From the NCBI GenBank assembly GCA_003024985.2, contig PXIH01S0008165.1: a stretch of DNA of 33,958 bases; one strand, written 5' to 3'. The notes below the pieces were generated by a model. It saw only the letters and a program-made list of their open reading frames with translations, searched no databases and was not told where the DNA came from. The DNA comes from Euperipatoides rowelli. Its lineage: Eukaryota > Onychophora > Udeonychophora > Euonychophora > Peripatopsidae. This document shows, in pieces, positions 16,820 to 25,181 of this stretch (its first letter is position 1; the number at the start of each line of letters is the position of its first letter). The position numbers and the translations under genes are program-made.

Positions 16820-17680
16820 ATGAAAGTAAAAAGTTATTTCTCACATTTTTATCATTATCTATTCAATCATGATAGCATAAAAAATCTATCTATTTTTGAA
16901 AAAGAGTTAGAAATAATAAATTATCTAAAACAAAATAGAAAAACTATTGCCACTTTCATAAATTTTGACTTTAACAATGATATTAATAGTTTTATTGACT
17001 ATATAAAAGAAAAAACAGATATAATTATTACTCCATTTATACTCTCAACTATTAATTCAATTGATTTACTCATAGTAAAAACTTTGTTTCCACAAAATTT
17101 TTGTGTAAATAACTTACACACAACATTCACCTTAATAAAAACCAGATCTTACCTAAGAAGAGAATTCCTTTACAACTGGAATACCATTAATAATGGATAC
17201 ATAACCTTTTACATTAATAAATTATTTGAAGAAAAAAACTCTTACACATTATATTTAATAAAAGAACAAAATTCACAACTAAGTTCTTCAACTTTAATAA
17301 AAAACTATTTAAAAACATTATTACTTTTAAAAGTTTTAGTTGTAAAATTTTGTTTTGAAAATAACATAGAAATTAATATAAACAATATTGAGAAAACCTC
17401 TAAAATTATTAGTGACTGTTCAGATTGCTTAAATGAGCACTCTGTAAAGATTATAATTGAAAGTTTTTTTAAGCATGAAGTTTTAAGCACAATCTCTCCC
17501 ATTGCATCCTTGCTTGCAATATTTTCTGAAAGAGCAAAAATTCCTAATCCAAAAAGACATGAAAAAAAATTTTTAGGTTATGATGAAAGTTGGTTTTATA
17601 CAAAACAAATCAGTACAAAAGATTATGATACAAGAATTTTAAAAGAACTCTTAGAGATCTCAAGGAAAAACAAATGGTAA
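16820..17680 (+). CDS. Unknown cytoplasmic protein (BB0675-like position)
   Basis: Encodes 286 residues with no signal peptide or clear membrane helix. The composition is Asn/Ile/Lys-rich as expected at this base composition, apparently mostly alpha-helical (for example LLLLKVLVVKFCFENNIEININNIEKTSK). The C-terminus is basic and more conserved-looking (ERAKIPNPKRHEKKFLGYD). I recognise no domain. It is tightly coupled on both sides: two bases after the small basic protein, and its stop overlaps the next start as ATGGTAA. Function probably relates to the membrane protein encoded next. Confidence 0.8.
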   Translation: MKVKSYFSHFYHYLFNHDSIKNLSIFEKELEIINYLKQNRKTIATFINFDFNNDINSFIDYIKEKTDIIITPFILSTINSIDLLIVKTLFPQNFCVNNLHTTFTLIKTRSYLRREFLYNWNTINNGYITFYINKLFEEKNSYTLYLIKEQNSQLSSSTLIKNYLKTLLLLKVLVVKFCFENNIEININNIEKTSKIISDCSDCLNEHSVKIIIESFFKHEVLSTISPIASLLAIFSERAKIPNPKRHEKKFLGYDESWFYTKQISTKDYDTRILKELLEISRKNKW

Positions 17681-18711
17681 ATAAGCCTTCAATTTTTTTA
17701 AGAGCAATTTTAATATTTTCTATCTTTGAATTTTTAGTTGAAGAACTTTCAATAATATTATTTCTACCTTACAATATCAGATTTGGACTCATATTCTTAG
17801 GTTTTTTATTTGATATAATTTTTATCATTATTTTCTTATTCAAACTATTTAACGCTTATTTAACCCAGAACTTAAAAATATATATTAGAAACAACTTATT
17901 TTTTGATATAACACATTGTTTGCTCCCATTAATATTTTACAGTTACTTCCAAATACAACACATCACAGGTCAAGATGTAATAGTAGCAACGCCTGTTGTA
18001 CTTAATCTTTATAAATTAAGATTTCTAAGACTCTTAAGATTTAACGATCTTATTGTTGAATTTTACTACAATACAAGAGAAAAAAATTTAATTTTAATAG
18101 CTTTTGCAAGAACTTTCTCTCTTAGTATACTCACCCCTTGTACTATTTTCATAATATTTTCAAGTTCTAAATTTTCAAATATAATCCCAGAAGAACAAGA
18201 ATTTAATATAATAAAAAACATTTCAATTACAAACGAAAAAAATTATATAGATGAAAAATACCCATTTATATTACTTATTAAGGAAAATAATAAAATTATT
18301 TATTCAAAATCTAGTGACATTTTTCTATATTATAGCTCTAGTGAATACAATATTCTACTTATACAAAATACACAATATTATATTGATAAATATATTCAAA
18401 GAAAAAATGATGCGATACTGGGTATATTTTTATTTATGTTATTCATGTCATTTATAATATTTTTAATGAACTTTTATAAGTTTTTTAAAGCAACCTTTCT
18501 AAGCCCAATCGTTTTAATGAAGAAAATACTACAAGATCCATTGGAGTATAGGAAAATTAAAATACCGTTTGCTTTTAGTGATGAAAAAGTTTATGAACTT
18601 GTCAAAGAGTTTAACAATTCGCTTCTTAAAGACAAAATCACTACTAAAAGAAAAAGTAAAATACCTTTAGAAATAGAAAGAGTAAAAAAAATATTAACAA
18701 ATAAACAGTAG
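17674..18711 (+). CDS. Membrane protein with voltage-sensor-like region and HAMP-like tail (unknown function)
   Basis: Encodes 345 residues. Residues 8-30, 35-60, 76-93, 103-123 and 138-163 form an N-terminal membrane block. The second helix ends FLFKLFNAYL, the third begins NNLFFDITH with Asp78, and the fourth, LYKLRFLRLLRF, carries Arg116, Arg119 and Arg122 at three-residue spacing. This order resembles S2-S3-S4 of ion-channel voltage sensors. A loop of about 70 residues follows (YPFILLIKENNKIIYS, like a small extracytoplasmic sensor), then a helix (248-267), then a HAMP-like segment: LSPIVLMKKI (276-285) and DEKVYELVKEFNNSLL (303-318). No pore signature is visible. Domain assignments are inferred by eye; no homologue of known function is recognised. 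Confidence 0.8.
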   Translation: MVNKPSIFLRAILIFSIFEFLVEELSIILFLPYNIRFGLIFLGFLFDIIFIIIFLFKLFNAYLTQNLKIYIRNNLFFDITHCLLPLIFYSYFQIQHITGQDVIVATPVVLNLYKLRFLRLLRFNDLIVEFYYNTREKNLILIAFARTFSLSILTPCTIFIIFSSSKFSNIIPEEQEFNIIKNISITNEKNYIDEKYPFILLIKENNKIIYSKSSDIFLYYSSSEYNILLIQNTQYYIDKYIQRKNDAILGIFLFMLFMSFIIFLMNFYKFFKATFLSPIVLMKKILQDPLEYRKIKIPFAFSDEKVYELVKEFNNSLLKDKITTKRKSKIPLEIERVKKILTNKQ

Positions 18712-18715
18712 GATC

Positions 18716-19234
18716 ATGTTAAAAATACTATTAATTTTAATAATAAGCAATAATTTATATTCAAGAATCCTAGATAAATCTATAGTTGAAGGATATTTAA
18801 GAAAAAATACTAACTATCGTTCATTTAATTTAATAACAAAAGAGGAATACTATACAAAACAAATCGAAGATCAAGATGAATTTAGAATATATGAGTTACT
18901 TAGAAAGTTTATAATAAGCATAATAAAAAACAAAATAAACACAAACCTATTAGCTGAAAAAACAAAAATTATCAGTACATACCTCATAGAAAATGAGATT
19001 GAAGAAAACAATGACAAAAAATTTATTCAATTCAAAATTTTTAGACTAAAAAATATAGAAAAAATCTATAAAACAACAATATTAATAGAGACTAGTAAAG
19101 GATTTTATAACCTAAAAATTTATATTTCAAAAACACAAAAAAATAAACAAAATTTTGAAATCTTTAATATCAACATACACTATTCACTTAAAAACGACAT
19201 TCCATTAAATAATGAAATTATTTACTATGAATAA
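18716..19234 (+). CDS. Putative exported protein of unknown function (BB0673-like position)
   Basis: Encodes 172 residues. The first 16 residues (MLKILLILIISNNLYS) look like a signal peptide with a plausible cleavage after Ser16. The remainder is charged and predicted to be mixed helix and strand, without cysteines, suggesting a periplasmic protein. It starts four bases after the membrane-protein gene stops. It ends the operon, facing cheY3. No family recognised. Periplasmic partnership with the preceding membrane protein is an inference from gene order. Confidence 0.78.
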   Translation: MLKILLILIISNNLYSRILDKSIVEGYLRKNTNYRSFNLITKEEYYTKQIEDQDEFRIYELLRKFIISIIKNKINTNLLAEKTKIISTYLIENEIEENNDKKFIQFKIFRLKNIEKIYKTTILIETSKGFYNLKIYISKTQKNKQNFEIFNINIHYSLKNDIPLNNEIIYYE

Positions 19235-19274
19235 ATTATTTTTAAATTTAATTTCAACTTGCTCATTAAAAGTA

Positions 19275-19303
19275 TTTAATAATAATTCTTAATTATTATT
19301 AAA
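19275..19303. terminator. Hairpin between the orphan operon and cheY3 (bidirectional terminator)
   Basis: A perfect 13-bp inverted repeat (19275-19287 with 19291-19303) around a three-base loop CTT, in the 79-base gap between two converging operons and 11 bases beyond the cheY3 stop. It is all A/T in the stem, so it would be a weak intrinsic terminator, but its position fits one used from both sides. Confidence 0.55.
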
Positions 19304-19313
19304 ATTTCTAAAA

Positions 19314-19754
19314 TTAAACTAACAAAGTCTTAACTCTTTCAAGTACTTTAACTCGATCTAATGGTTTAACAATAAAATTTTTTGCCCCTTTAACTAAACA
19401 CTCCTTAACTAATTTTTCTTTACCAAGAGCTGAAACCATCATTATTTTTGCGTTCTTATCAAACTCTACAATTTTTTCAAGGCAAGTTATTCCATCCATT
19501 TTAGGCATAGTAATATCGAGTGTAACAAAATCTATATTAGGATAAAGATTCTTATATTTAATAACAGCTTCTTCGCCGTTTCCTGCCGTATCAAGAACAT
19601 TAAAACCCTCAGAAGTAAAAATCTGAATAAGTTGCTTGATAACAAAAACAGAATCATCAACAACTAGGACATTAAAAGGACTTCCTGAATCAGGATTAAT
19701 TCCTGCTGGTTGTGAACCTGGTACTGCCCCAGGCATTGTATTTTTTTGTATCAT
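19314..19754 (-). CDS. cheY3: Chemotaxis response regulator CheY3
   Basis: A 146-residue single-domain receiver. Acidic pair Asp33/Asp34 (LVVDDS), phosphoacceptor Asp80 (VTLDITMPKMDG), switch residue Ser108 (MMVSALG) and Lys130 (FIVKPLD). Residues 1-26 are a flexible Gly/Pro-rich extension absent from E. coli CheY. It is the last gene of the flaA-cheA2-cheW3-cheX-cheY3 operon; in B. burgdorferi CheY3 is the regulator needed for chemotaxis, phosphorylated by CheA2 and binding the flagellar switch. It starts four bases after cheX ends. Confidence 0.95.
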   Translation of the reverse strand: MIQKNTMPGAVPGSQPAGINPDSGSPFNVLVVDDSVFVIKQLIQIFTSEGFNVLDTAGNGEEAVIKYKNLYPNIDFVTLDITMPKMDGITCLEKIVEFDKNAKIMMVSALGKEKLVKECLVKGAKNFIVKPLDRVKVLERVKTLLV

Positions 19755-19758
19755 ATAT

Positions 19759-20244
19759 TTACACCCTCTCTCTAACAGCTATATTAACTTCTAAAATATT
19801 ACCATTAGGCAATATTAAAGGAACTATTAATGCCTCAGCTCCTTTATTAGATATCTGCATATTTTCGCCATATATAAAAGCTGGCGGCGTTATATCAATA
19901 CGGAACCCTAAATCATGTAGTGTGGTAACAGAATTACCAGCTATAATATTACATACTTCTGTAAGAGTCGCTGCAACCATCTCTCTTACTTCCTCATCAC
20001 CAAAATCCAAATATTCTTCTCCATTAAGTTGGGAGGCAACAAAAAGAGCAGTTGCAAGGTCCATATCAAGAACTACACTCCCTTCAACATCTCCTGCTAA
20101 ACCAACTATTACAGCAACGCCTTTTGTCTTACTACTTGTAGACTTTAAACCTATAGGGCCTTTTTTTAAACCCTCAATACCTAGCATCCCACTCAATACA
20201 TCATAAGACGCATTTACAAAAGGATTTATATACTCTATTCTCAT
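19759..20244 (-). CDS. cheX: CheY-P phosphatase CheX
   Basis: A 161-residue CheX/CheC-family protein. The active motif E-x-x-N is Glu96 and Asn99 (LTEVCNIIAGNS), which act on phospho-CheY. The preceding segment DFGDEEVREMVAATLTE matches the family's helix. In Borrelia CheX dimers dephosphorylate CheY3 and are required for normal reversal. Tight spacing to cheY3 (four bases) and cheW3 (15 bases). The SD AAAGGAG precedes the ATG at 20244. Confidence 0.94.
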   Translation of the reverse strand: MRIEYINPFVNASYDVLSGMLGIEGLKKGPIGLKSTSSKTKGVAVIVGLAGDVEGSVVLDMDLATALFVASQLNGEEYLDFGDEEVREMVAATLTEVCNIIAGNSVTTLHDLGFRIDITPPAFIYGENMQISNKGAEALIVPLILPNGNILEVNIAVRERV

Positions 20245-20259
20245 GTTTATTATCTCCTT

Positions 20260-21675
20260 TTAGACTCTCTTATATACATTAAAATAGTCTATAGATTCTT
20301 CTTTTCTCCAACTAGAACAATTAATCAATTCTTCATTATCACCTAAAATCAAAATAGATCCTATTACTGTACTATTATGTAAAGATTTAAATAATAAACT
20401 TTGACTTTCACTACTTAAAAATGATAAAATGTCTCTTAAAAAGACTAGACCTAAATTATCAGGAAATTCTACTAGAAGAGCATCTGAATATTCAAACAAC
20501 ACTTTTTTCATAATATCAGGATTAAATTTATAAATACCTTGTTTTTGTTCAAATGAGTTTTTTTCATAAAGTTTACTTAAACTAAGTTCTTCCTTAGAAA
20601 AAGTCAAATTAGCTGTTTCTACTACTTTTAATAAGTCACTATCTAATGCAAATATTTTATATGGTTTAACATAACCTTCGTAAAAAATTGTTGCTATTGC
20701 TAAAGTTTCCTTACCATCGCCACAATTAATATTTAAAATTTTTAAAGTTGTATGAAAATCCTTCATATACTTATCAATGATTTTACTATGAAATTCTTTT
20801 AAATAATTTTCGTTCCATAGTGCCCTTGAATATTTTGAATAAAAACTATTTAAAAACTTATTATACTCATCCTGATCAAAATCTAAAAAATTACACTCAC
20901 CCTTTATACGTTCCAAAAAACTATCCTTCACTAAGTTAGCATTAAAAGAATAATACAACAACTTCTCTTTTATATCTTTAAGATTAAAATTTTTAGTGTC
21001 TGCTTTTTCTCCTTCAAAATTAGATTGTAACTCTATGCTAGAATTTTCAAAAGAAAAATTTTCTAACTTAACAACTCCATTAACTAAGTTTTGACTATCT
21101 TGCTCTGAATTTACAACACTATCCATAACTTTGAATATTTTTTCATCTTCAATAAGATCTTCAACAACACAATCATAATTTTCATTATAATTGAAGATCT
21201 TACTGATATCAAGCAGTATATATAGTTTTTGATTATAGTCTATTACTCCTTTTATATATTTAATAAGCAAACCTTGAAATAAAAAAGGGTGTGGAGTTTG
21301 TATTGTTTCTAGATTAATACCAAATATAGTATTTACTTTATCAACAATAATACCTATTAAAGACTCCTCATTTCTAATAACAAGTATATCTTCAGTTTCT
21401 TTTTTATCAAATCTAATATTGAACATTATTCTTAAATCAACAATTGGGATGACATCACCTCTTAAGTTATCAAGTCCTACTACATAATCTTTTGTATTTG
21501 GAATATAAGTAAATCCACTGGATTTCCTAATCTCTTTAACCTTCATAATGTCAATGACATAACTTTTATCGCCTAAATTAAAAGATACAACTTTAAAATC
21601 TATATTCACCATAGGAGTATTTTGATCCCTTATGTCTGATTCTTCTTTCCTTAAACTTATACTTTTTATCTCCAT
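20260..21675 (-). CDS. cheW3: Coupling protein CheW3 with C-terminal CheR-like domain
   Basis: A 471-residue fusion. Residues about 25-165 are a CheW domain linking CheA to receptors (VVSFNLGDKSYVIDIMKVKEI, LDNLRGDVIPIVDLR, VDKVNTIFGI). A linker of about 80 residues follows. Residues about 245-471 resemble the CheR methyltransferase: NCGDGKE (317-323) at the SAM glycine-rich position, ALDSD (343-347), FLRDILSFL (412-420) where CheR has its C-R-N-V-L-I-Y-F motif, LGDNEEL (444-450) and terminal YKRV. Key positions are altered (no CRN), so methyltransferase activity is doubtful. It lies between cheA2 and cheX and is far larger than a plain CheW (about 150-180 residues). Confidence 0.92.
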   Translation of the reverse strand: MEIKSISLRKEESDIRDQNTPMVNIDFKVVSFNLGDKSYVIDIMKVKEIRKSSGFTYIPNTKDYVVGLDNLRGDVIPIVDLRIMFNIRFDKKETEDILVIRNEESLIGIIVDKVNTIFGINLETIQTPHPFLFQGLLIKYIKGVIDYNQKLYILLDISKIFNYNENYDCVVEDLIEDEKIFKVMDSVVNSEQDSQNLVNGVVKLENFSFENSSIELQSNFEGEKADTKNFNLKDIKEKLLYYSFNANLVKDSFLERIKGECNFLDFDQDEYNKFLNSFYSKYSRALWNENYLKEFHSKIIDKYMKDFHTTLKILNINCGDGKETLAIATIFYEGYVKPYKIFALDSDLLKVVETANLTFSKEELSLSKLYEKNSFEQKQGIYKFNPDIMKKVLFEYSDALLVEFPDNLGLVFLRDILSFLSSESQSLLFKSLHNSTVIGSILILGDNEELINCSSWRKEESIDYFNVYKRV

Positions 21676-21689
21676 AAATACTTAATTCC

Positions 21690-23990
21690 TTATGTTTTTA
21701 TGCCAAGTAGTTTAAGCACATCTATAATTAAAACCACTTTACCATTTCCAAGAGTAGTTGCTCCAGTAATACCAGGAGTTGCTGCAAATCTGCTTTTTAA
21801 AGGTTTCACAACAACATCTTCTTCACCTATGATAGAATCCACCAATATTCCTACTTTCTTATCTTGAGTACTTACTACTATTAGAAATTTATCTTTAATT
21901 CCAATACTTTCCTTAATTCCAAAAAGATTATTAAGTCTTAAAATAGAAATAACTTCTTCTCTTAAATTATAAACTTCATAACCATTTTCAATAAACCTAA
22001 TATCCTTTTCACAAATCCTATGTGTCTCAAGTACACTTGCTAAAGGAACTATATATATCTCATCCCCTGTCTTTACCAATAAACCTTGAATAATCACCAG
22101 TGTTAAAGGTAATTTTATTTTAAATATTGTTCCAATGTTTAACTGAGAACTAATTTCTATTGATCCATTGAGTTTTTCTATATTTCTTTTAACCACATCA
22201 AGTCCTACACCACGACCTGAAACACTAGTAATTTGACTAGCTGTTGAAAATCCAGGCTCAAATATTAAGTTAATAATCTCACTTTCCAACATACTTGCAT
22301 CAGGTAAAATTATACCCTTTTCTATTAGTTTAGCTCGGATTATATTAGGATCAATACCTTTTCCATCATCTTCTATTTCTATAGAAATAATATTTCCCTC
22401 ATTTTTGGCACGTAAAATAATAGAGCCTATCTCATTTTTGCCTCTCTTTTTTCTTTCTTCTTTTGTCTCAAGACCATGATCCATAGAATTTCTGATACAA
22501 TGCATTAAAGGATCAACAAGATCATCAATAACTGACTTATCAAGTTCTGTGTCTTCACCTTCTGTTGTAATTTCAACAGATTTATCTAACTTCTTAGACA
22601 AATCCCTAACCATCCTTGGAAATCTTGAAAATATATTTGACACTGGTAGCATTCTTGTCTTCAAGACACTCTCGTGTAAATCTGCAATAATCCTTGAAAA
22701 TCTCTGAGAAGCAAGTTTTAAATTTTGAACATTACTAATGAAAGTATTTCTTATACTAATTAAATCACTAAAAAGAAACTGCATTTTATGGTCCAATAAT
22801 TTTTTTATTTCTTTCTCAAGTTCTAAGCTTAAATCTTTTTCTTTACTAGCTAATGATTCTTGTAGATTTTTTACAAAGTTTTTTTGAAAGTCCTCTGTTT
22901 GATCATAGAAAGAATTTAAATTAGAAAAATTTAACATCATATCAGAATTTATCTGATTATAAACAGACTTACTAATAACAGCTTCACTTACAAGATTTAG
23001 AATATGATCTATTCTTTTACTGTCTACCCTAATTAAAGAAACAATATTTAAAGGAGTATTCTTTTTTACATTATGTTTTTCTTGAGTTTCAGAGTCTTTG
23101 TAAACTGTCTCATCCAGATTTTCAATGCTAACAGTTTCTTGAGCAAGAGAATGTTGATTAAGTTCTTGCATTTCAAGATTTACATTACTTAAATTGTTAA
23201 GTTCTTCGTCTATGTTAAATTCTTTTATATCTGCTTTTAAGATAACATCCGACAAATTTACTTTTTTCACTATTTCCATTTCATCCTCAAAAATTAAATA
23301 ATAATCTACTCTCTCAAAAAATTTATCCTCTAGAAGTTCATCATAATCAGGAACTGTATGCAAAATTGGTCCTAAGTCTTTTAACATAGAAAACATCTGC
23401 AAACCACTTATTGTAGACATTGGATTAGAAGGATTAAAATATAAACTTATCTTTTGTACTTTTTGATTTATTCCTACACTTTCTTTTATATCATTTAAAT
23501 CACTGGTCGATAATAAATATTTATCAACAATTTTTGAAACTAATACTCCACCAAGTTCACCCTTACCAGTTTCTAAAAGTTCCATATCACTATTTTCACT
23601 ATTTAAAAAACTTCTTAATCTACTCTTAAGATCCTCAACATCTTTATCATACACATTACCATTTATTCTATTAAATAACATCTCTTTTATGACATCAAGA
23701 GAGGTTAAAAGTACATCAATAAGCTCATTATTTACCTTAATCTTATTATCTCTAATAACATCAAAAACATCCTCAACAATATGTGTAAACCCAGCAAGCT
23801 CATTCATTTCTACTGTTGCTGAACCACCTTTTAAGGTATGCGCTGCCCTAAATATTTCATCAATAGTCTCAGGATTATGAGGATCATCTTCCAACGATAG
23901 AATATTTTCTTCTAAAGTATCAACCAGCATTTGAGCTTCTTCAAAAAATACACTTAAAAGTTCTTCATTTTCAGAATCTACCATTTCCAT
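21690..23990 (-). CDS. cheA2: Chemotaxis histidine kinase CheA2
   Basis: A 766-residue CheA. The P1 phosphotransfer domain has His51 in RAAHTLKGGS. A P2-like region of alpha/beta character and a linker follow. P3 dimerisation is around residues 320-440. The ATPase domain has N box MHCIRNSMDHGLE, G1 DDGKGID, and G2 GRGVGLDV. The C-terminal P5 CheW-like domain ends IIDVLKLLG. In B. burgdorferi CheA2 is the kinase essential for chemotaxis and infection. The SD AAGGAAAG precedes the first ATG; the ATG at codon 3 is an alternative. A strong RNA hairpin separates it from flaA. Confidence 0.95.
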   Translation of the reverse strand: MEMVDSENEELLSVFFEEAQMLVDTLEENILSLEDDPHNPETIDEIFRAAHTLKGGSATVEMNELAGFTHIVEDVFDVIRDNKIKVNNELIDVLLTSLDVIKEMLFNRINGNVYDKDVEDLKSRLRSFLNSENSDMELLETGKGELGGVLVSKIVDKYLLSTSDLNDIKESVGINQKVQKISLYFNPSNPMSTISGLQMFSMLKDLGPILHTVPDYDELLEDKFFERVDYYLIFEDEMEIVKKVNLSDVILKADIKEFNIDEELNNLSNVNLEMQELNQHSLAQETVSIENLDETVYKDSETQEKHNVKKNTPLNIVSLIRVDSKRIDHILNLVSEAVISKSVYNQINSDMMLNFSNLNSFYDQTEDFQKNFVKNLQESLASKEKDLSLELEKEIKKLLDHKMQFLFSDLISIRNTFISNVQNLKLASQRFSRIIADLHESVLKTRMLPVSNIFSRFPRMVRDLSKKLDKSVEITTEGEDTELDKSVIDDLVDPLMHCIRNSMDHGLETKEERKKRGKNEIGSIILRAKNEGNIISIEIEDDGKGIDPNIIRAKLIEKGIILPDASMLESEIINLIFEPGFSTASQITSVSGRGVGLDVVKRNIEKLNGSIEISSQLNIGTIFKIKLPLTLVIIQGLLVKTGDEIYIVPLASVLETHRICEKDIRFIENGYEVYNLREEVISILRLNNLFGIKESIGIKDKFLIVVSTQDKKVGILVDSIIGEEDVVVKPLKSRFAATPGITGATTLGNGKVVLIIDVLKLLGIKT

Positions 23991-24011
23991 CTTTATCTTT
24001 CCTTAAATATT

Positions 24012-24058
24012 AAATAATAATAAAACTAACCTACAAGAGGCTAGCTTTATTATTATTT
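24012..24058 (-). terminator. Long RNA hairpin between flaA and cheA2 (partial terminator or stability element)
   Basis: A 21-bp stem (24012-24032 with 24038-24058) and a five-base loop, two bases after the flaA stop. On the minus strand, which is the transcript, all 21 positions pair, two of them as G-U; on the plus strand those two are A-C mismatches. The structure is therefore built for this transcript. The 3' arm is U-rich. It probably reduces read-through to cheA2 or protects the abundant flaA mRNA. Confidence 0.65.
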
Positions 24059-24060
24059 TT

Positions 24061-25116
24061 TTATTTTGTATTTTGCTTAGGATTTGCTATGTCATCTTCT
24101 TGAGAACGTTGTAGAAAATCTTTAAAGGTACCTTCTGGAATAGCAAGTCTCTCTCTTATTCTTAATATTCTCTTAAGCGCTTCTTTTAATTTAAGTTTTC
24201 TCAAATTTTGTATACCTTTAGACCTATATTCTTTAAAAACAGCTTCAAAATTAATATCAGATTCTTTATCTATCTCGAGTTTTTCATATATAACTCTTAC
24301 ATCTTTAATAAAAAACACAAAATGTTGTTCATAAGAAGCATGGGGTTTTGAAACCCTAAAACCTTTTAACATCAATTTGTTTGACTCAGAAGGATAATTT
24401 GGCTTATCTTTGATAATACGAGCATTTAAGTTTGACAAATAATTAGGGTTCGACCAAATTAAATCTGCCCAACCTTTAAATTTTAAAGTACCAACTGGAT
24501 AAACATATTCTCTCCCTTTCATATCTTCAAGCAAAACTTCAAGATAACCATCATACCCCATACCATAAACTGTTACTTTCAACTCTTTTACATTCTTGAC
24601 ATTATCGATTAGACCTTTTCCTAAGAATTGATTTCCATTCTCACCTGAATAATATGGAATTTGGAACGGAGGCACTATTGTTGCTGAGGATTGACTGTAC
24701 TCAGGAAAAAATATTCTAACTCCTAGTATGGATTCTCCTGCATACCTCTTAGCATCACTATTTACACTTGCTGAAGCAATAGAAGAACCATCAACATATG
24801 CTTGCAACCTTGCTGATGGAGTTAAAACAATACCCCAATTGTCTATACTTAAATTAGGTTTCATATCTTCTGGCTGTATTTTTGAAGATGCTCCTGAATA
24901 AATATAATCAGATTCAGTTGTCAAATCAAGTTCCGTTGAATTTATATCTTTAGAAAGTTCTGAGAAATCTATAAGAACTTCTCCTGCTTCAGGGCCCACC
25001 ACTATACTCTTAGAATCTATTGACTTATTGCCAGCTTCTGTTTGTGCTCCTTGCGCAGATAAACAAACAGGAAACAACAAAAAGGCCGATATAATCATGT
25101 TTTTTAAACTTTTCAT
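24061..25116 (-). CDS. flaA: Flagellar filament outer layer (sheath) protein FlaA
   Basis: A 351-residue periplasmic protein. Signal peptide MKSLKNMIISAFLLFPVCLSA (1-21), cleavage likely before QGAQ. The mature part contains the spirochaete FlaA pattern: LDLTTESDYIYSGASS, NWGIVLTPSARLQAY, ILGVRIFFPEYSQSS, LKFKGWADLIWSNPNYL and PLKFRG-like VSKPHASYEQHFVFFIKDVRVIYEKL. FlaA is a minor component that associates with the FlaB core of the periplasmic flagella. It is the first gene of the flaA-che operon, with a good promoter and a doubled SD (AAAGGAGAAGGAG). Confidence 0.96.
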   Translation of the reverse strand: MKSLKNMIISAFLLFPVCLSAQGAQTEAGNKSIDSKSIVVGPEAGEVLIDFSELSKDINSTELDLTTESDYIYSGASSKIQPEDMKPNLSIDNWGIVLTPSARLQAYVDGSSIASASVNSDAKRYAGESILGVRIFFPEYSQSSATIVPPFQIPYYSGENGNQFLGKGLIDNVKNVKELKVTVYGMGYDGYLEVLLEDMKGREYVYPVGTLKFKGWADLIWSNPNYLSNLNARIIKDKPNYPSESNKLMLKGFRVSKPHASYEQHFVFFIKDVRVIYEKLEIDKESDINFEAVFKEYRSKGIQNLRKLKLKEALKRILRIRERLAIPEGTFKDFLQRSQEDDIANPKQNTK

Positions 25117-25152
25117 AAAAACTAACTCCTTCTCCTTTAATCATTGAATTAA

Positions 25153-25181
25153 ATTATTGTTTATATGATTGCCTTTGTCAA
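25153..25181 (-). promoter_or_regulatory. Sigma-70 promoter of the flaA-che operon
   Basis: Minus strand: TTGACA (25181-25176), a 17-base spacer, AATAAT (25158-25153). The -35 overlaps the stop codon of the upstream gene. This fits the known use of sigma-70, not sigma-28, for Borrelia motility genes. Confidence 0.65.

Noticed and set aside
19712-20206. Plus-strand 164-residue ORF opposite cheX
   Set aside because: Antisense shadow of cheX; low-complexity Ser/Pro/Leu composition.
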